Shown one piece after another: positions 17,462-25,400 of a stretch of 64,000 bases of DNA (its first letter is position 1; each line of letters starts with the position of its first letter). The DNA comes from Petralouisia muris (lineage in GTDB: Bacteria; Bacillota; Clostridia; Lachnospirales; Lachnospiraceae). The position numbers and the translations under genes are program-made. The stretch spans positions 20,199-84,198 of the forward strand of contig NZ_SRYA01000022.1 of assembly GCF_004793545.1 (NCBI RefSeq), read 5' to 3'. The notes below the pieces were generated by a model. The model made no database searches, was not told the origin of the DNA, and saw nothing but the letters and a program-made list of their open reading frames with translations.

Positions 17462-18355
17462 CTATTCCCCTGTAAAGGAACTGAAATTATATTGTTTCAG
17501 GGTATGAAAAGAAAGCCCTGACAATAATGCCAGAATCACCAGGAAAAAAACACAGGACTGCTGAATGGAAGGAAGCACGTCATACCCAAAATCATGCATT
17601 CCATAAGTTGCATGGTTCAAAGGGCTGATCCATCCAATCATTCTCCGCACCAAAAACATTTCATATTCTTCCTTACGGAGAATTTTTGCCAGAATCTCCG
17701 GATCCAGTAAAAACCCAAACAAACTGTAGAAAAGCCCTGCGCCAATTGCAGCTTTCTTCCCAATCTTCATCTGAACATACAGCATCAAAAAACTTAACGT
17801 AAGAGCATAACACACAAGCAGTATCATAATCTGCAAGCTGCAGGAAAAGGGAGTAGTGCTTTCCATCACCTTTACCGTAGAAGGAATCGACAAATCCTTT
17901 CCCATCTTGGAATAGGCCAAAAGAGCTGCCGTTTTGCTCCATACATTTCCCGGATAGGTCTTTTGCATACAGAGCAGGCTGGTGACCAGAATCACGTAAA
18001 GCATATACAAAACCGTCACCAGAAAAATATAGAAAAGCTGTGCCAGAAGCCATCTGCTCTTTTTCATCCGAAGCAGCATGTAAGGAGTAAATGGACTTAA
18101 TTTCGGCAAATCCAAAAACAGCAGAATTAACAGCAGGGAACAAAGAAGAATTGCTGTGGCGTCTCCAAAGGTCCAGATAAAAGGCTCCAACGCCTGCATG
18201 GAAGATTCATAATAATCTGCCACCATCATTGCCCGGCCACTTAAGAAAAAGCAGAGGATAAAGGAGAACAGGAAGGTGATAATCACCCTGGAATTTCTGA
18301 AAAATCCCAGGAAATTACACCTGACTGCCGCTGTCACCTGTTTTACAGTTTCCAT
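17462..18355 (-). CDS. ABC-2-like permease subunit
   Basis: 297 aa with about six membrane helices. The N-terminus (METVKQVTAAVRCNFLGFFR) leads into the first helix in the way typical of ABC-2 subunits. A long extracellular loop (about 140-170) lies between helices 3 and 4. It starts 26 nt after the lipoprotein gene. Two different permeases plus one ATPase suggest a heterodimeric channel. Confidence 0.8.
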   Translation of the reverse strand: METVKQVTAAVRCNFLGFFRNSRVIITFLFSFILCFFLSGRAMMVADYYESSMQALEPFIWTFGDATAILLCSLLLILLFLDLPKLSPFTPYMLLRMKKSRWLLAQLFYIFLVTVLYMLYVILVTSLLCMQKTYPGNVWSKTAALLAYSKMGKDLSIPSTVKVMESTTPFSCSLQIMILLVCYALTLSFLMLYVQMKIGKKAAIGAGLFYSLFGFLLDPEILAKILRKEEYEMFLVRRMIGWISPLNHATYGMHDFGYDVLPSIQQSCVFFLVILALLSGLSFHTLKQYNFSSFTGE

Positions 18356-18381
18356 GTTCTGTTCCCCCTTCCTCTGTGATT

Positions 18382-19875
18382 CTAATAGCCCAAATCTCTG
18401 TCGATGATCGTTCCGTCTATGGCATTAATCGTCATAAAGCTCTGTCTGGAATGTTCCCCGTTATTCTTCTCATGATGTCCTTCAACCTCTACATCAAACC
18501 CTCCGAAAAAGTCCCACACCGGCACCAAAATTCCTGAATGGTTATCCACCGTTGGATCATACACCCTGCTGTAGCCTAATGTTATTTTATTAATATGGTA
18601 GGTTCTCTGTTTCTCAAATTCTGCAATATCTGCATTGGACACTTCCATCATCTGCTCATAGATTTTTATAATACTGTCAAAATCCATCAGCTGTACATTT
18701 TCCGTCTGGACTTCATCTATTTTGTAAGGATTATAGATCTCCACCTTCTGGATTCCATCGTCTCCCACAATCACTTCACATCTCTCATAACTCCAGGGTA
18801 TTAATGTGCTGTCCATATCCTCCAGGGCTCCTCCATAGGAATCTGTAAAGGTAACAGGAATGCCGTCCAGCACCCTCGTAAAATGAAACAGATATCCCCC
18901 GTCCAGAATGTTATCTTTACTGACATTGTCTTCTCCATGTTTGAAAACGGTATAATCCCAATCGTATATCTCCCAGTCCCAGCCCAGCTTTTCTACCTTT
19001 TCTTTGGCAATTTTTTCTGCATCTTCGTAGGAAATATCCATAAATCCCTTAAGTTCTTCTTCTGTCATTCCTTTGTAATCTTCTACTTCACAGTCCATCA
19101 GATATCTTCCTTCTGTCCAGGCGCTAAATTCCCGGGGATCTGGTAAATCATCCCTGATTTTTTCAATTGAAAATTCAACATCTGCAGAAACCACACTTGA
19201 TGTAATTACATAATTGTAATTTCCATGATCTGTCTCTGCTACTCCGTAAAATTCATGTTCATCCACCTGGTTTTGGTATTCCCCTTCTTTTACCATATCC
19301 GAATGCTCCAAACCAAAGGAAGGCTTTACTTCTTCCTTTACTATTTCATCTGGCGCATTTTCCATATCCGCTTCATCTCTTGCAATCACATCATCAATGT
19401 TAAAATACAATTCTCCATTTTCATCTGTTCCATATTCGTATGGATCAATATTTCCTTCTGCTTTGTACTGCTTCAGCCTTGTAATCTCCTCCTGATACTG
19501 TTCCTTCGTCCAGTCGTGATAGCCGTAAGCATGATAAAATTTTGCATCATCCAAAAAGGCGTTGGTTACCTTATCTATCATCTCCTGATCTACTTCCTCT
19601 GCAGACACTTTGTAGGTATTCATGGTATCTGTCCCCGGCAGGACGATTTCTGCGTCCGTATCAATGATAAGCACGCCATTTTCGTATGACGCCTGATTCT
19701 GATAGGTTTTCGGAGCGTTTACCATATCTTTGATCTTTCCTTCGGCGCTTTCATATTCTTTGATGTTGTCTGCGCCTTTTTGTTTTACAATAGTATTTTG
19801 GGGCGTTTCCTGGCATCCTGTTAATATGCTGATGCAAAGCCCCGCTGCAAGGATTGCTTTATAGTTCTTCCTCAT
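18382..19875 (-). CDS. Large lipoprotein, DUF6034-like
   Basis: 497 aa from MRKNYKAILAAGLCISILTG behind AGGAGG; the lipobox ILTGC makes it a lipoprotein. The rest is acidic and soluble, with tyrosine- and aspartate-rich stretches (HAYGYHDWTKEQYQEEI, WDWEIYDWDYTVFKHGEDN). I tentatively match it to the DUF6034 lipoproteins of Clostridia. It is the first gene after the kinase and carries a regulator-type direct repeat upstream (19992-20009), so it probably heads the target transcript of the two-component pair. Confidence 0.8.
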   Translation of the reverse strand: MRKNYKAILAAGLCISILTGCQETPQNTIVKQKGADNIKEYESAEGKIKDMVNAPKTYQNQASYENGVLIIDTDAEIVLPGTDTMNTYKVSAEEVDQEMIDKVTNAFLDDAKFYHAYGYHDWTKEQYQEEITRLKQYKAEGNIDPYEYGTDENGELYFNIDDVIARDEADMENAPDEIVKEEVKPSFGLEHSDMVKEGEYQNQVDEHEFYGVAETDHGNYNYVITSSVVSADVEFSIEKIRDDLPDPREFSAWTEGRYLMDCEVEDYKGMTEEELKGFMDISYEDAEKIAKEKVEKLGWDWEIYDWDYTVFKHGEDNVSKDNILDGGYLFHFTRVLDGIPVTFTDSYGGALEDMDSTLIPWSYERCEVIVGDDGIQKVEIYNPYKIDEVQTENVQLMDFDSIIKIYEQMMEVSNADIAEFEKQRTYHINKITLGYSRVYDPTVDNHSGILVPVWDFFGGFDVEVEGHHEKNNGEHSRQSFMTINAIDGTIIDRDLGY

Positions 19876-19944
19876 AATATCCTCCTGTTCTTTCATGATG
19901 GACTGTTCCTTAAAATACCTGCATACTGCTGTGGCAAAACAGTT

Positions 19945-20009
19945 CTTATAAATTCATGGTAACAGGTTATTTTTTTGAAATATTCACTCAGTTGTAAAGG
20001 TTTGGTAAA
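19945..20009 (-). promoter_or_regulatory. Operator-like direct repeat before the lipoprotein gene
   Basis: Plus-strand TTGTAAAGGTTTGGTAAA (19992-20009) is a two-unit direct repeat with 11-bp period, nearly identical to the one before the regulator gene at 22052-22069. Candidate -10 hexamers on the minus strand are TACCAT (19956-19961), at the same 30-nt distance as in the regulator promoter, and TATAAG (19945-19950), one helical turn further. Confidence 0.5.
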
Positions 20010-20024
20010 GGATTTTACCTCCCA

Positions 20025-21272
20025 TTATAGAATAATGGAAATTTTCGTTCCCTCTCCAACCTTGCTTTCAATTTTCATTGTTCCATGATGCACTGCTGCA
20101 ATCTGATCGCAGAGTGCAAGTCCCAGTCCCATATTTCCACTTTTTCTGGAACGGGACTTATCCACCCGATAGAATGCTTTCCGAACTTTATCCACTTCCT
20201 CTGGAGGAATTCCACATCCTTCATCCCGCACCCAAAGAGAATGTTCGTCTGCTCCCAGATAAACGGAGCCGCCGGAACTCGAAGCCATAATACTGTTATT
20301 AATCAGGTTGATAAGAAAGCTTGTCATCAAATCAGCATCCAGCTTTTTCATTCTTCCCTGATAATCCCCTTCCCGCTTCAGATGTATTCCTGTTTCCTGC
20401 AGTCCGTATATTACATTGTCTTCCACTGCCTGAAATATATGCTCTACTGAAACTTCCTGTAACTGAATTTTACATTCCGGCTCATAGAGCCTGGTTAACT
20501 CCATCATTTTTTCTGTCAGGCGCGACAGCCTTCCACTTTCCTGATGTATATAACGAAGGGATTTTTCCTCCTGCTCCGGTGACAATTTTACGCTGAGAAG
20601 AGTTTCTGAATATCCCTTCATGGCAGTTAACGGAGTTTTTAATTCATGGGACATGCTTCCAATTAATTGTCTTTGGGTCTCATTAATAACCTGCAGGGGC
20701 CTTGTAATTTTTTTAATCAGAAATACTAAAAGCAGCGCCATTGCCAAAGACGCCAGACAAGAAATCAGAAACTCCTGAATTACCAGATTCCGGCTTTTTT
20801 CATAAATATAAGTGACGTCTACCGCATAAAATAAGGTATAATTGGCAGTTGTCCTTTGGTAGTACCTGACCGCATCATTTTGAAAAAACACTAGAATATA
20901 TTTGTTATTGCTTTTCTCTAATACACAATCTCCGGTATTATCTACCTTAGCTAAATTTATGTTATTTACGTCAAATTCATAGGGGCTGCTGTTGTACAAT
21001 TCCTCTTTTTCCTTATATAAGGCCGAATTTTCTGGCATATTTTCCCGAAAACAGTAGATGATCACGTGATCTGATAACTCTGCCTTTAACTCTGCATGAG
21101 ACATTTTTTTGTTAAAATTCGACAGGGCGCCTTCATAGATTTTACGTTCTTTTTCTTTCAGCAAATCAATTTTTTCCTGCCGGCTGGTAAAAATCACATA
21201 AAACGAAAAAACCTGCGTCAACACAAACAGCATGGTTGACGCAGTGAATGCAATTTTTTTAATCATATCCAT
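20025..21272 (-). CDS. Membrane sensor histidine kinase
   Basis: 415 aa from MDMIKKIAFTASTMLFVLTQ (GGAGG upstream). Two membrane helices (about 6-27 and 170-190) bracket an extracellular sensor of about 140 residues. Next is the phospho-acceptor helix GSMSHELKTPLTAMKGYSET, then the ATP-binding domain with N box NLINNSIMAS, G1 VRDEGCGIPPEE and G2 GNMGLGLALCDQIA. All catalytic motifs are intact. It partners the regulator at 21338, 65 nt upstream. Confidence 0.96.
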   Translation of the reverse strand: MDMIKKIAFTASTMLFVLTQVFSFYVIFTSRQEKIDLLKEKERKIYEGALSNFNKKMSHAELKAELSDHVIIYCFRENMPENSALYKEKEELYNSSPYEFDVNNINLAKVDNTGDCVLEKSNNKYILVFFQNDAVRYYQRTTANYTLFYAVDVTYIYEKSRNLVIQEFLISCLASLAMALLLVFLIKKITRPLQVINETQRQLIGSMSHELKTPLTAMKGYSETLLSVKLSPEQEEKSLRYIHQESGRLSRLTEKMMELTRLYEPECKIQLQEVSVEHIFQAVEDNVIYGLQETGIHLKREGDYQGRMKKLDADLMTSFLINLINNSIMASSSGGSVYLGADEHSLWVRDEGCGIPPEEVDKVRKAFYRVDKSRSRKSGNMGLGLALCDQIAAVHHGTMKIESKVGEGTKISIIL

Positions 21273-21337
21273 TATTATCCCTCCATTCGGTATCCTGCAC
21301 TGGCGTTGCAGCAATTACATTGGAGTCATAGTCACCA

Positions 21338-22000
21338 TTAAGGAACTTCCATACGGTATCCAACCCTTGGCACCGTAATAATCACATCAGAAAAATCCAA
21401 TTTTTTGCGGATATTCCCCACATGCACATCCACCGTTCTGCTTTCTCCTTCAAAGTCCACTCCCCAGAGAATATTCAAAATCTGTTCTCTTGTAATCACC
21501 CGGTTCCGGTACTTCCAAAATACCAAAAGGCAATCAAATTCCATTGGCTGCATGGAGATTTCCCTGCCGCCTTTTTGTACGGTTCTCTTCTTCTCATTAA
21601 TTACCACATCACGGATACAAATTTCTTCTGCCTCTTCTTTGCCGCAGCGTTTCAGTATATTGTCCATACGAACTAAAAGCTCTAACATTTCAAAGGGCTT
21701 TACTATATAGTCTTCCGCTCCGCTTCTTAAGCCTTTTACCTTGCTGGGTAAATCTCCTTTGGCTGTCAGATAAATAACTGGAATTTTATGTTCCTTCAGT
21801 TCTTCTAACAGTTCAAATCCATCTTTTCCTGGAAGCATAATGTCTAAAAGAGCAAGGGAGTAATCATCCCGTTCTTTTAAATGGCGGCTGAACTCATTGC
21901 CGTCAAAAAAAGGAACGGGCTTGTATCCTGCAATTTCCAGATTCATACAGATTAAATCATTAATGGGCAGTTCGTCTTCTATTACTAATATTTTTTTCAT
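21338..22000 (-). CDS. OmpR-family response regulator
   Basis: 220 aa from MKKILVIEDELPINDLICMN; the much longer open frame to 22141 covers the promoter and is not used. The receiver has the acidic pair EDE, phospho-acceptor in LALLDIMLPGKDG, Thr in IPVIYLTAKG and Lys in DYIVKPFEM. The winged helix ends in TVDVHVGNIRKKLDF and VPRVGYRME. It probably binds the TTTAC-type repeats before itself and before the lipoprotein gene. Confidence 0.96.
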   Translation of the reverse strand: MKKILVIEDELPINDLICMNLEIAGYKPVPFFDGNEFSRHLKERDDYSLALLDIMLPGKDGFELLEELKEHKIPVIYLTAKGDLPSKVKGLRSGAEDYIVKPFEMLELLVRMDNILKRCGKEEAEEICIRDVVINEKKRTVQKGGREISMQPMEFDCLLVFWKYRNRVITREQILNILWGVDFEGESRTVDVHVGNIRKKLDFSDVIITVPRVGYRMEVP

Positions 22001-22015
22001 ATAATCACCGATTCT

Positions 22016-22069
22016 ATTATATCGAAGATTAGAAAAGAAAGCGATAGGAATTTGTAAAGGTTTTGTAAA
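22016..22069 (-). promoter_or_regulatory. Autoregulatory promoter of the two-component operon
   Basis: Minus-strand TATAAT (22016-22021) with no good -35. 30 nt upstream lies a direct repeat TTGTAAA-N4-TTGTAAA (22052-22069, plus-strand reading). On the minus strand this is TTTACAA twice with 11-bp period, the spacing bound by PhoB/OmpR dimers. Confidence 0.6.
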
Positions 22070-22080
22070 TTTCAGAAGAT

Positions 22081-22154
22081 GGGAGGTGATGTATATGAGT
22101 ACATACCAAGTTTTAATTTTGCAAAGCCGCCCTATCATCATGCAGGACGGCTTT
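22081..22154 (+). pseudogene. Remnant of a putative holin-like small toxin gene
   Basis: GGGAGGTGATGTAT precedes an ATG at 22095 encoding MSTYQVLIL, the characteristic start of the small Hol-Tox (putative holin-like toxin) proteins. After nine codons the frame runs straight into AAAGCCGCCC ... GGACGGCTTT (22123-22154), which resembles the terminator that normally follows such genes. The hydrophobic body of the toxin is missing, so this appears to be an internal deletion joining start and terminator. It is unlikely to make a working toxin. Confidence 0.55.
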
Positions 22155-22158
22155 CTAC

Positions 22159-22718
22159 TTATACTTTCACTTTCTTTGTCTTACTGTAGTTTCCATATAC
22201 TTTGCTTCCAGTGGAATCTATTTGATAGGCTCGTACACGTACATAGTAATTTTTCTTCTTTTTAAGCCCTTTCACAGTTTTTGACAAGGAGGAAGTATTA
22301 AATTTTTTCACAGAAGATTTGAATTTTTTACTGGTAGAATAACAGATTTCATATCCATCTGAACCGCTAATTTTTCGGTATTTTAGACAGACATTGTCCC
22401 GCCATCCATCCTAATATAATAAGTTCCTTTTAGAAGATTTAGCGTTACCTTTGATTTTTTTGAAAGATTTATTTTAAAATAGTGATATTTATTGGGAAAC
22501 AATAAATCCTTCACTATTTTTCCCTTTTTCAAAGATACGGCATTTTTAGCGCTTGTTCCAGATTTGCTTACCTTCCCAACTGCTGTAAAAGTATAGCGGA
22601 TGTTATATTTCTGATCGCCGCTTACTGCCATATAATATGTTCCCTTTTTCACTGCCCATGAAAAAGAATAATTTTTACCTTGATTCAGGATATTACTGTT
22701 GCTTGATAATTTCTTTTT
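22159..22718 (-). pseudogene. Decayed cell-surface protein (PPC-like and fibronectin-type III modules)
   Basis: Two pieces in different frames. An open stretch from after a TAG at 22719-22721 down to 22383 reads NQGKNYSFSWAVKKGTYYMA ... LLFPNKYHYFKINLSKKSK, like the bacterial pre-peptidase C-terminal beta domain. After a stop and frame change, DGYEICYSTSKKFKSSV ... VKGLKKKKNYYVRVRAYQ is the end of a fibronectin type III repeat as in Clostridial surface proteins, stopping at 22159. There is no start codon with a ribosome site and no signal peptide, so it is a leftover 3' end. Confidence 0.7.
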
Positions 22719-22814
22719 CTAAGACTATAGCTATAAAAACATTAAAGTTAAGATATCATTTTTTATAATTCGAAGATATTGTCGCCTAAAATAATTTCAA
22801 TCTTGAGGTATGCC

Positions 22815-23132
22815 ATGAAAGACTTAGATTTTGCCTTCATCGGACAGAGAATTCGGGAAATTCGGAACGAAAAAATGCTAACACAGGAATACATTGCCCA
22901 TGCGGTAGATGTAAATGTTTCCCATATCAGTAATATAGAAACAAACAAAGTTAAAGTAAGCCTTACTCTTTTGGTACGGATCTGCAACGTATTGGATACT
23001 ACCATCGATTATATTCTGGAAAATGAGTATCACTCATCTGATTCAGTCATTGAACATGAGCTTATAAATATTTTTCGGGAAATGGAGAAAGAAAGACAGG
23101 AAACTTTGCTTCGAATAGCTAAAATTCTGTAA
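22815..23132 (+). CDS. XRE-family transcriptional regulator
   Basis: 105 aa from MKDLDFAFIGQRIREIRNEK (TTGAGG 7 nt upstream; the ATG-like start at 22779 has none). HTH_3 domain at about 5-65: LTQEYIAHAVDVNVSHISNIE is the recognition part. The tail is a short charged helix. It probably regulates itself or the adjoining decayed region. Target unknown. Confidence 0.88.
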   Translation: MKDLDFAFIGQRIREIRNEKMLTQEYIAHAVDVNVSHISNIETNKVKVSLTLLVRICNVLDTTIDYILENEYHSSDSVIEHELINIFREMEKERQETLLRIAKIL

Positions 23133-23184
23133 TTTTTTACACTATTTATCATAATAAATAGTATCATCTATGATATGTCGCCAA

Positions 23185-23288
23185 GAAGAAAGAATGCCGA
23201 AAAATGGATTCTATGGCAATATATTTGTGGATTTTAAAAAGAACCCGTATATATTGTAGAAATCCGTTTATTTTCGACATTCTTTTTC
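23185..23288. repeat. Imperfect inverted repeat, possible small mobile remnant
   Basis: The left arm (about 23185-23211) AAGAAAGAATGCCGAAAAAT is matched by the reverse complement of the right arm (about 23258-23287), AAAAGAATGTCGAAAATAAA, with both arms continuing into a (C)GGATTTCT-like segment. The interior is about 45 bp. It lies between the XRE gene and the AraC-GyrI gene. It could be a MITE-like relic or a long hairpin terminator. A second short hairpin, ACTATTTAT / ATAAATAGT, lies at about 23143-23164. Confidence 0.45.
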
Positions 23289-23308
23289 GAAATTGTAGCT
23301 ATTAACGA

Positions 23309-24178
23309 TTATAACAGCACACTTTTTGTCTCATTTTTCTTTCTTACAGGAATCCACACCTCATACTTGGCGTTCTCAGGATCAGGATTCAAGTAAACCT
23401 CAATATCCGGCGCACTCCCATATTCATATCCCGAGGTAGGAAGCCATTCTGTAACAATCCTTTTTTCCAGCTCCTGGATGGACTGATTAGATCCGGAACC
23501 TGGAAAAATTGCCCATGTTGCAGCCGGAACTTTATACTCTTCCAATCCTTCACATTCTTTCGAACTGGCAACTGCAATATAATACCTCCAAGGTTCCTCT
23601 TCATTGCAGGTACTGACTCCCAATACTCCCATTGGTTTTGCATCCATCTTTCCAATAAGTGTTTGCAATGTACCGTTGACAGAAACCTCCTGCCACTTTG
23701 ATGGGATAACTGCAAAATTTTTTTCAATTTCCTTTTCCAAAGGCACAGAAACCCCAACAATACGAAATGCGTCTTTTGTTTCAATTCGGTATTTCATCTC
23801 TTCGACTCCTTTCACGGTAAGCTTAAATGCAATCGGAGGAAAGGATTTGACAGACACCCCTTCCGCTTTTATGGCAGAAGGGGCAATTCCATGAATGGAC
23901 TGAAAAGCTCTGTTAAATGCAGTGGGAGAGCTATACCCATACTTCTCCGCCACATCAATAATTTTAACTTCACCACCTTGTAAATCCACGGCTGCCAATG
24001 ACATTTTTCTCTTTCGAATATACTCAGACAATGGCATGCCTGCCATATAAGAAAACATTCTCTGAAAATGATAGGAGGAACATCCGGCAATCCGTCCAAG
24101 CTCTTCGTAATCCACTTTATCCGTAAGATGTTCTTCCATATAATTAATTGCCTGATTCAATCTTTCAATCCATTCCAT
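23309..24178 (-). CDS. AraC-type regulator with GyrI-like effector domain
   Basis: 289 aa from MEWIERLNQAINYMEEHLTD (AGGAG upstream). Residues 1-105 form the AraC double helix-turn-helix (YEELGRIAGCSSYHFQRMFS and VAEKYGYSSPTAFNRAFQSI). Residues about 130-285 form a GyrI/BmrR-like ligand domain with the usual central Glu region (PDIEVYLN, AKYEVWIPVRKK). Such proteins sense hydrophobic drugs or peptides. No drug pump adjoins it here. Confidence 0.93.
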   Translation of the reverse strand: MEWIERLNQAINYMEEHLTDKVDYEELGRIAGCSSYHFQRMFSYMAGMPLSEYIRKRKMSLAAVDLQGGEVKIIDVAEKYGYSSPTAFNRAFQSIHGIAPSAIKAEGVSVKSFPPIAFKLTVKGVEEMKYRIETKDAFRIVGVSVPLEKEIEKNFAVIPSKWQEVSVNGTLQTLIGKMDAKPMGVLGVSTCNEEEPWRYYIAVASSKECEGLEEYKVPAATWAIFPGSGSNQSIQELEKRIVTEWLPTSGYEYGSAPDIEVYLNPDPENAKYEVWIPVRKKNETKSVLL

Positions 24179-24308
24179 TGTCACTTCACTCCTTTTTCAT
24201 ATAAATTCTAACAACCTTTGACAAATTTGTCCTCTCTTTCTCTGCACAAAAAAGAGAGAAATAAGCGCCGTAAATCATCTGGGCATTATTATACGCTTAC
24301 CACTTATA

Positions 24309-24367
24309 TTTTTCAATAAACCGACTATCCGAAATTTATTGAAAAAGAAATTTGTTTCTCCTATAAT
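24309..24367 (+). promoter_or_regulatory. Promoter of LytTR-DUF3021 operon with overlapping inverted repeat
   Basis: TTGAAA (24339-24344), 17 bp, TATAAT (24362-24367), 23 nt before the LytTR start. A perfect 12-bp inverted repeat TTTTTCAATAAA / TTTATTGAAAAA (24309-24320 and 24335-24346) covers the -35. It is well placed for autoregulation. Confidence 0.75.
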
Positions 24368-24389
24368 GACAACACGAGGAGGTGATACC

Positions 24390-24830
24390 ATGCAGGTTGA
24401 AATTAAAATTGACGAATCCTGCAGGGAACCGAAAATTATCATCCTAACTGCCGCCATGACAGAGGAGGTCAGCGATATCATTAAAAAGTTATCGGAACAT
24501 GTTCCTCAGATCATTTCCGGCAGTAAGGATGGAAAAATCGAAGTTCTGGAACAAGAAGATTTAATTCGGATATACACAAGCGCTAAAAAAGTGTTTGCAG
24601 TAACCGGCAAAGGAACCTATCTGTTACGGCTCAGACTATATGAGGCAGAAGAACGGCTGAATCCCCATCAGTTTATCCGTATCTCCAATTCAGAAATTAT
24701 TAATTTAAAAAAAGTAAATAACTTTGATCTGAGCTTTACTGGTACAATTTGTGTTAAGTTATTAAATAATGATATAACTTATGTTTCAAGACGGTATGTC
24801 AACAAAATCAAAAAAATATTAGGATTATGA
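24390..24830 (+). CDS. LytTR-family DNA-binding regulator
   Basis: 146 aa from MQVEIKIDESCREPKIIILT behind GAGGAGGTG. The C-terminal LytTR domain (about 45-145) shows GTYLLRLRLYEAEERLNPHQ, FIRISNSEIINLKKV and YVSRRYVNKIKKILG. There is no receiver domain. It is followed by a DUF3021 membrane protein, the usual partner, with which such regulators form a self-controlled module. Confidence 0.93.
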   Translation: MQVEIKIDESCREPKIIILTAAMTEEVSDIIKKLSEHVPQIISGSKDGKIEVLEQEDLIRIYTSAKKVFAVTGKGTYLLRLRLYEAEERLNPHQFIRISNSEIINLKKVNNFDLSFTGTICVKLLNNDITYVSRRYVNKIKKILGL

Positions 24831-24840
24831 GGTGAGCGAT

Positions 24841-25311
24841 ATGAAGAAAAAAATATTTTTACGCAGTGCAGTTGGTTTTCCCATTGGAGTTACTATCGGC
24901 TATTTTATCACAATAATCTTATCTTTTGCATATGGAAATGGGTATTATTCCCCTTGTGTTCCGGAACTGATTGACAAGATGGGTAATGAAGTTAACGCCG
25001 TTTTGCTTCAGACCCTATTATGTGGAATACTTGGAATTGGATTTGCAGGCTCCTCATTCATCTGGGAAATAGAACATTGGGGCATCACAAAACAGACAGG
25101 AATTTATTTCCTGGTTATATCTGTTCTTATGATGCCAGCCGCATATTTCAATTATTGGATGGAACATAGTATCAAAGGATTTTTCAGTTATTTTGGAATT
25201 TTCTTTTTCATTTTTGTTATAATATGGATTGTGGAATTTATCATTAGTAAACGTAATGTTAGAGAACTGAATAATTATCTTGATAAAGCAAAAGATTCAA
25301 AAAGAAAATAA
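24841..25311 (+). CDS. DUF3021 membrane protein, partner of LytTR regulator
   Basis: 156 aa from MKKKIFLRSAVGFPIGVTIG behind GAGGTGAGC. Four membrane helices (about 8-28, 58-80, 88-106, 116-138) and a charged C-terminal tail. The gene starts 10 nt after the LytTR stop. DUF3021 proteins are thought to hold or inhibit the LytTR protein at the membrane; that is family-level inference. Confidence 0.88.
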   Translation: MKKKIFLRSAVGFPIGVTIGYFITIILSFAYGNGYYSPCVPELIDKMGNEVNAVLLQTLLCGILGIGFAGSSFIWEIEHWGITKQTGIYFLVISVLMMPAAYFNYWMEHSIKGFFSYFGIFFFIFVIIWIVEFIISKRNVRELNNYLDKAKDSKRK

Positions 25312-25322
25312 TCGTTATATCT

Positions 25323-25363
25323 ACCTAAAACCAGAAAAATTCACTATTTTCCTGGTTTTAGGT
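25323..25363. terminator. Hairpin between convergent genes
   Basis: ACCTAAAACCAG (25323-25334) pairs perfectly with CTGGTTTTAGGT (25352-25363). No clear T-run follows, so it may act as a weak terminator or RNA 3' end for both the DUF3021 and the CmpB-like gene. Confidence 0.5.
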
Positions 25364-25400
25364 ATGACCTTCCAGATTCTTCTCCAAATATGATTAAAAA

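Noticed and set aside
21338..22141. Long 267-residue version of the OmpR-type regulator
   Set aside because: The first 47 codons cover the promoter and operator, and the family starts at MKKILVIEDE.
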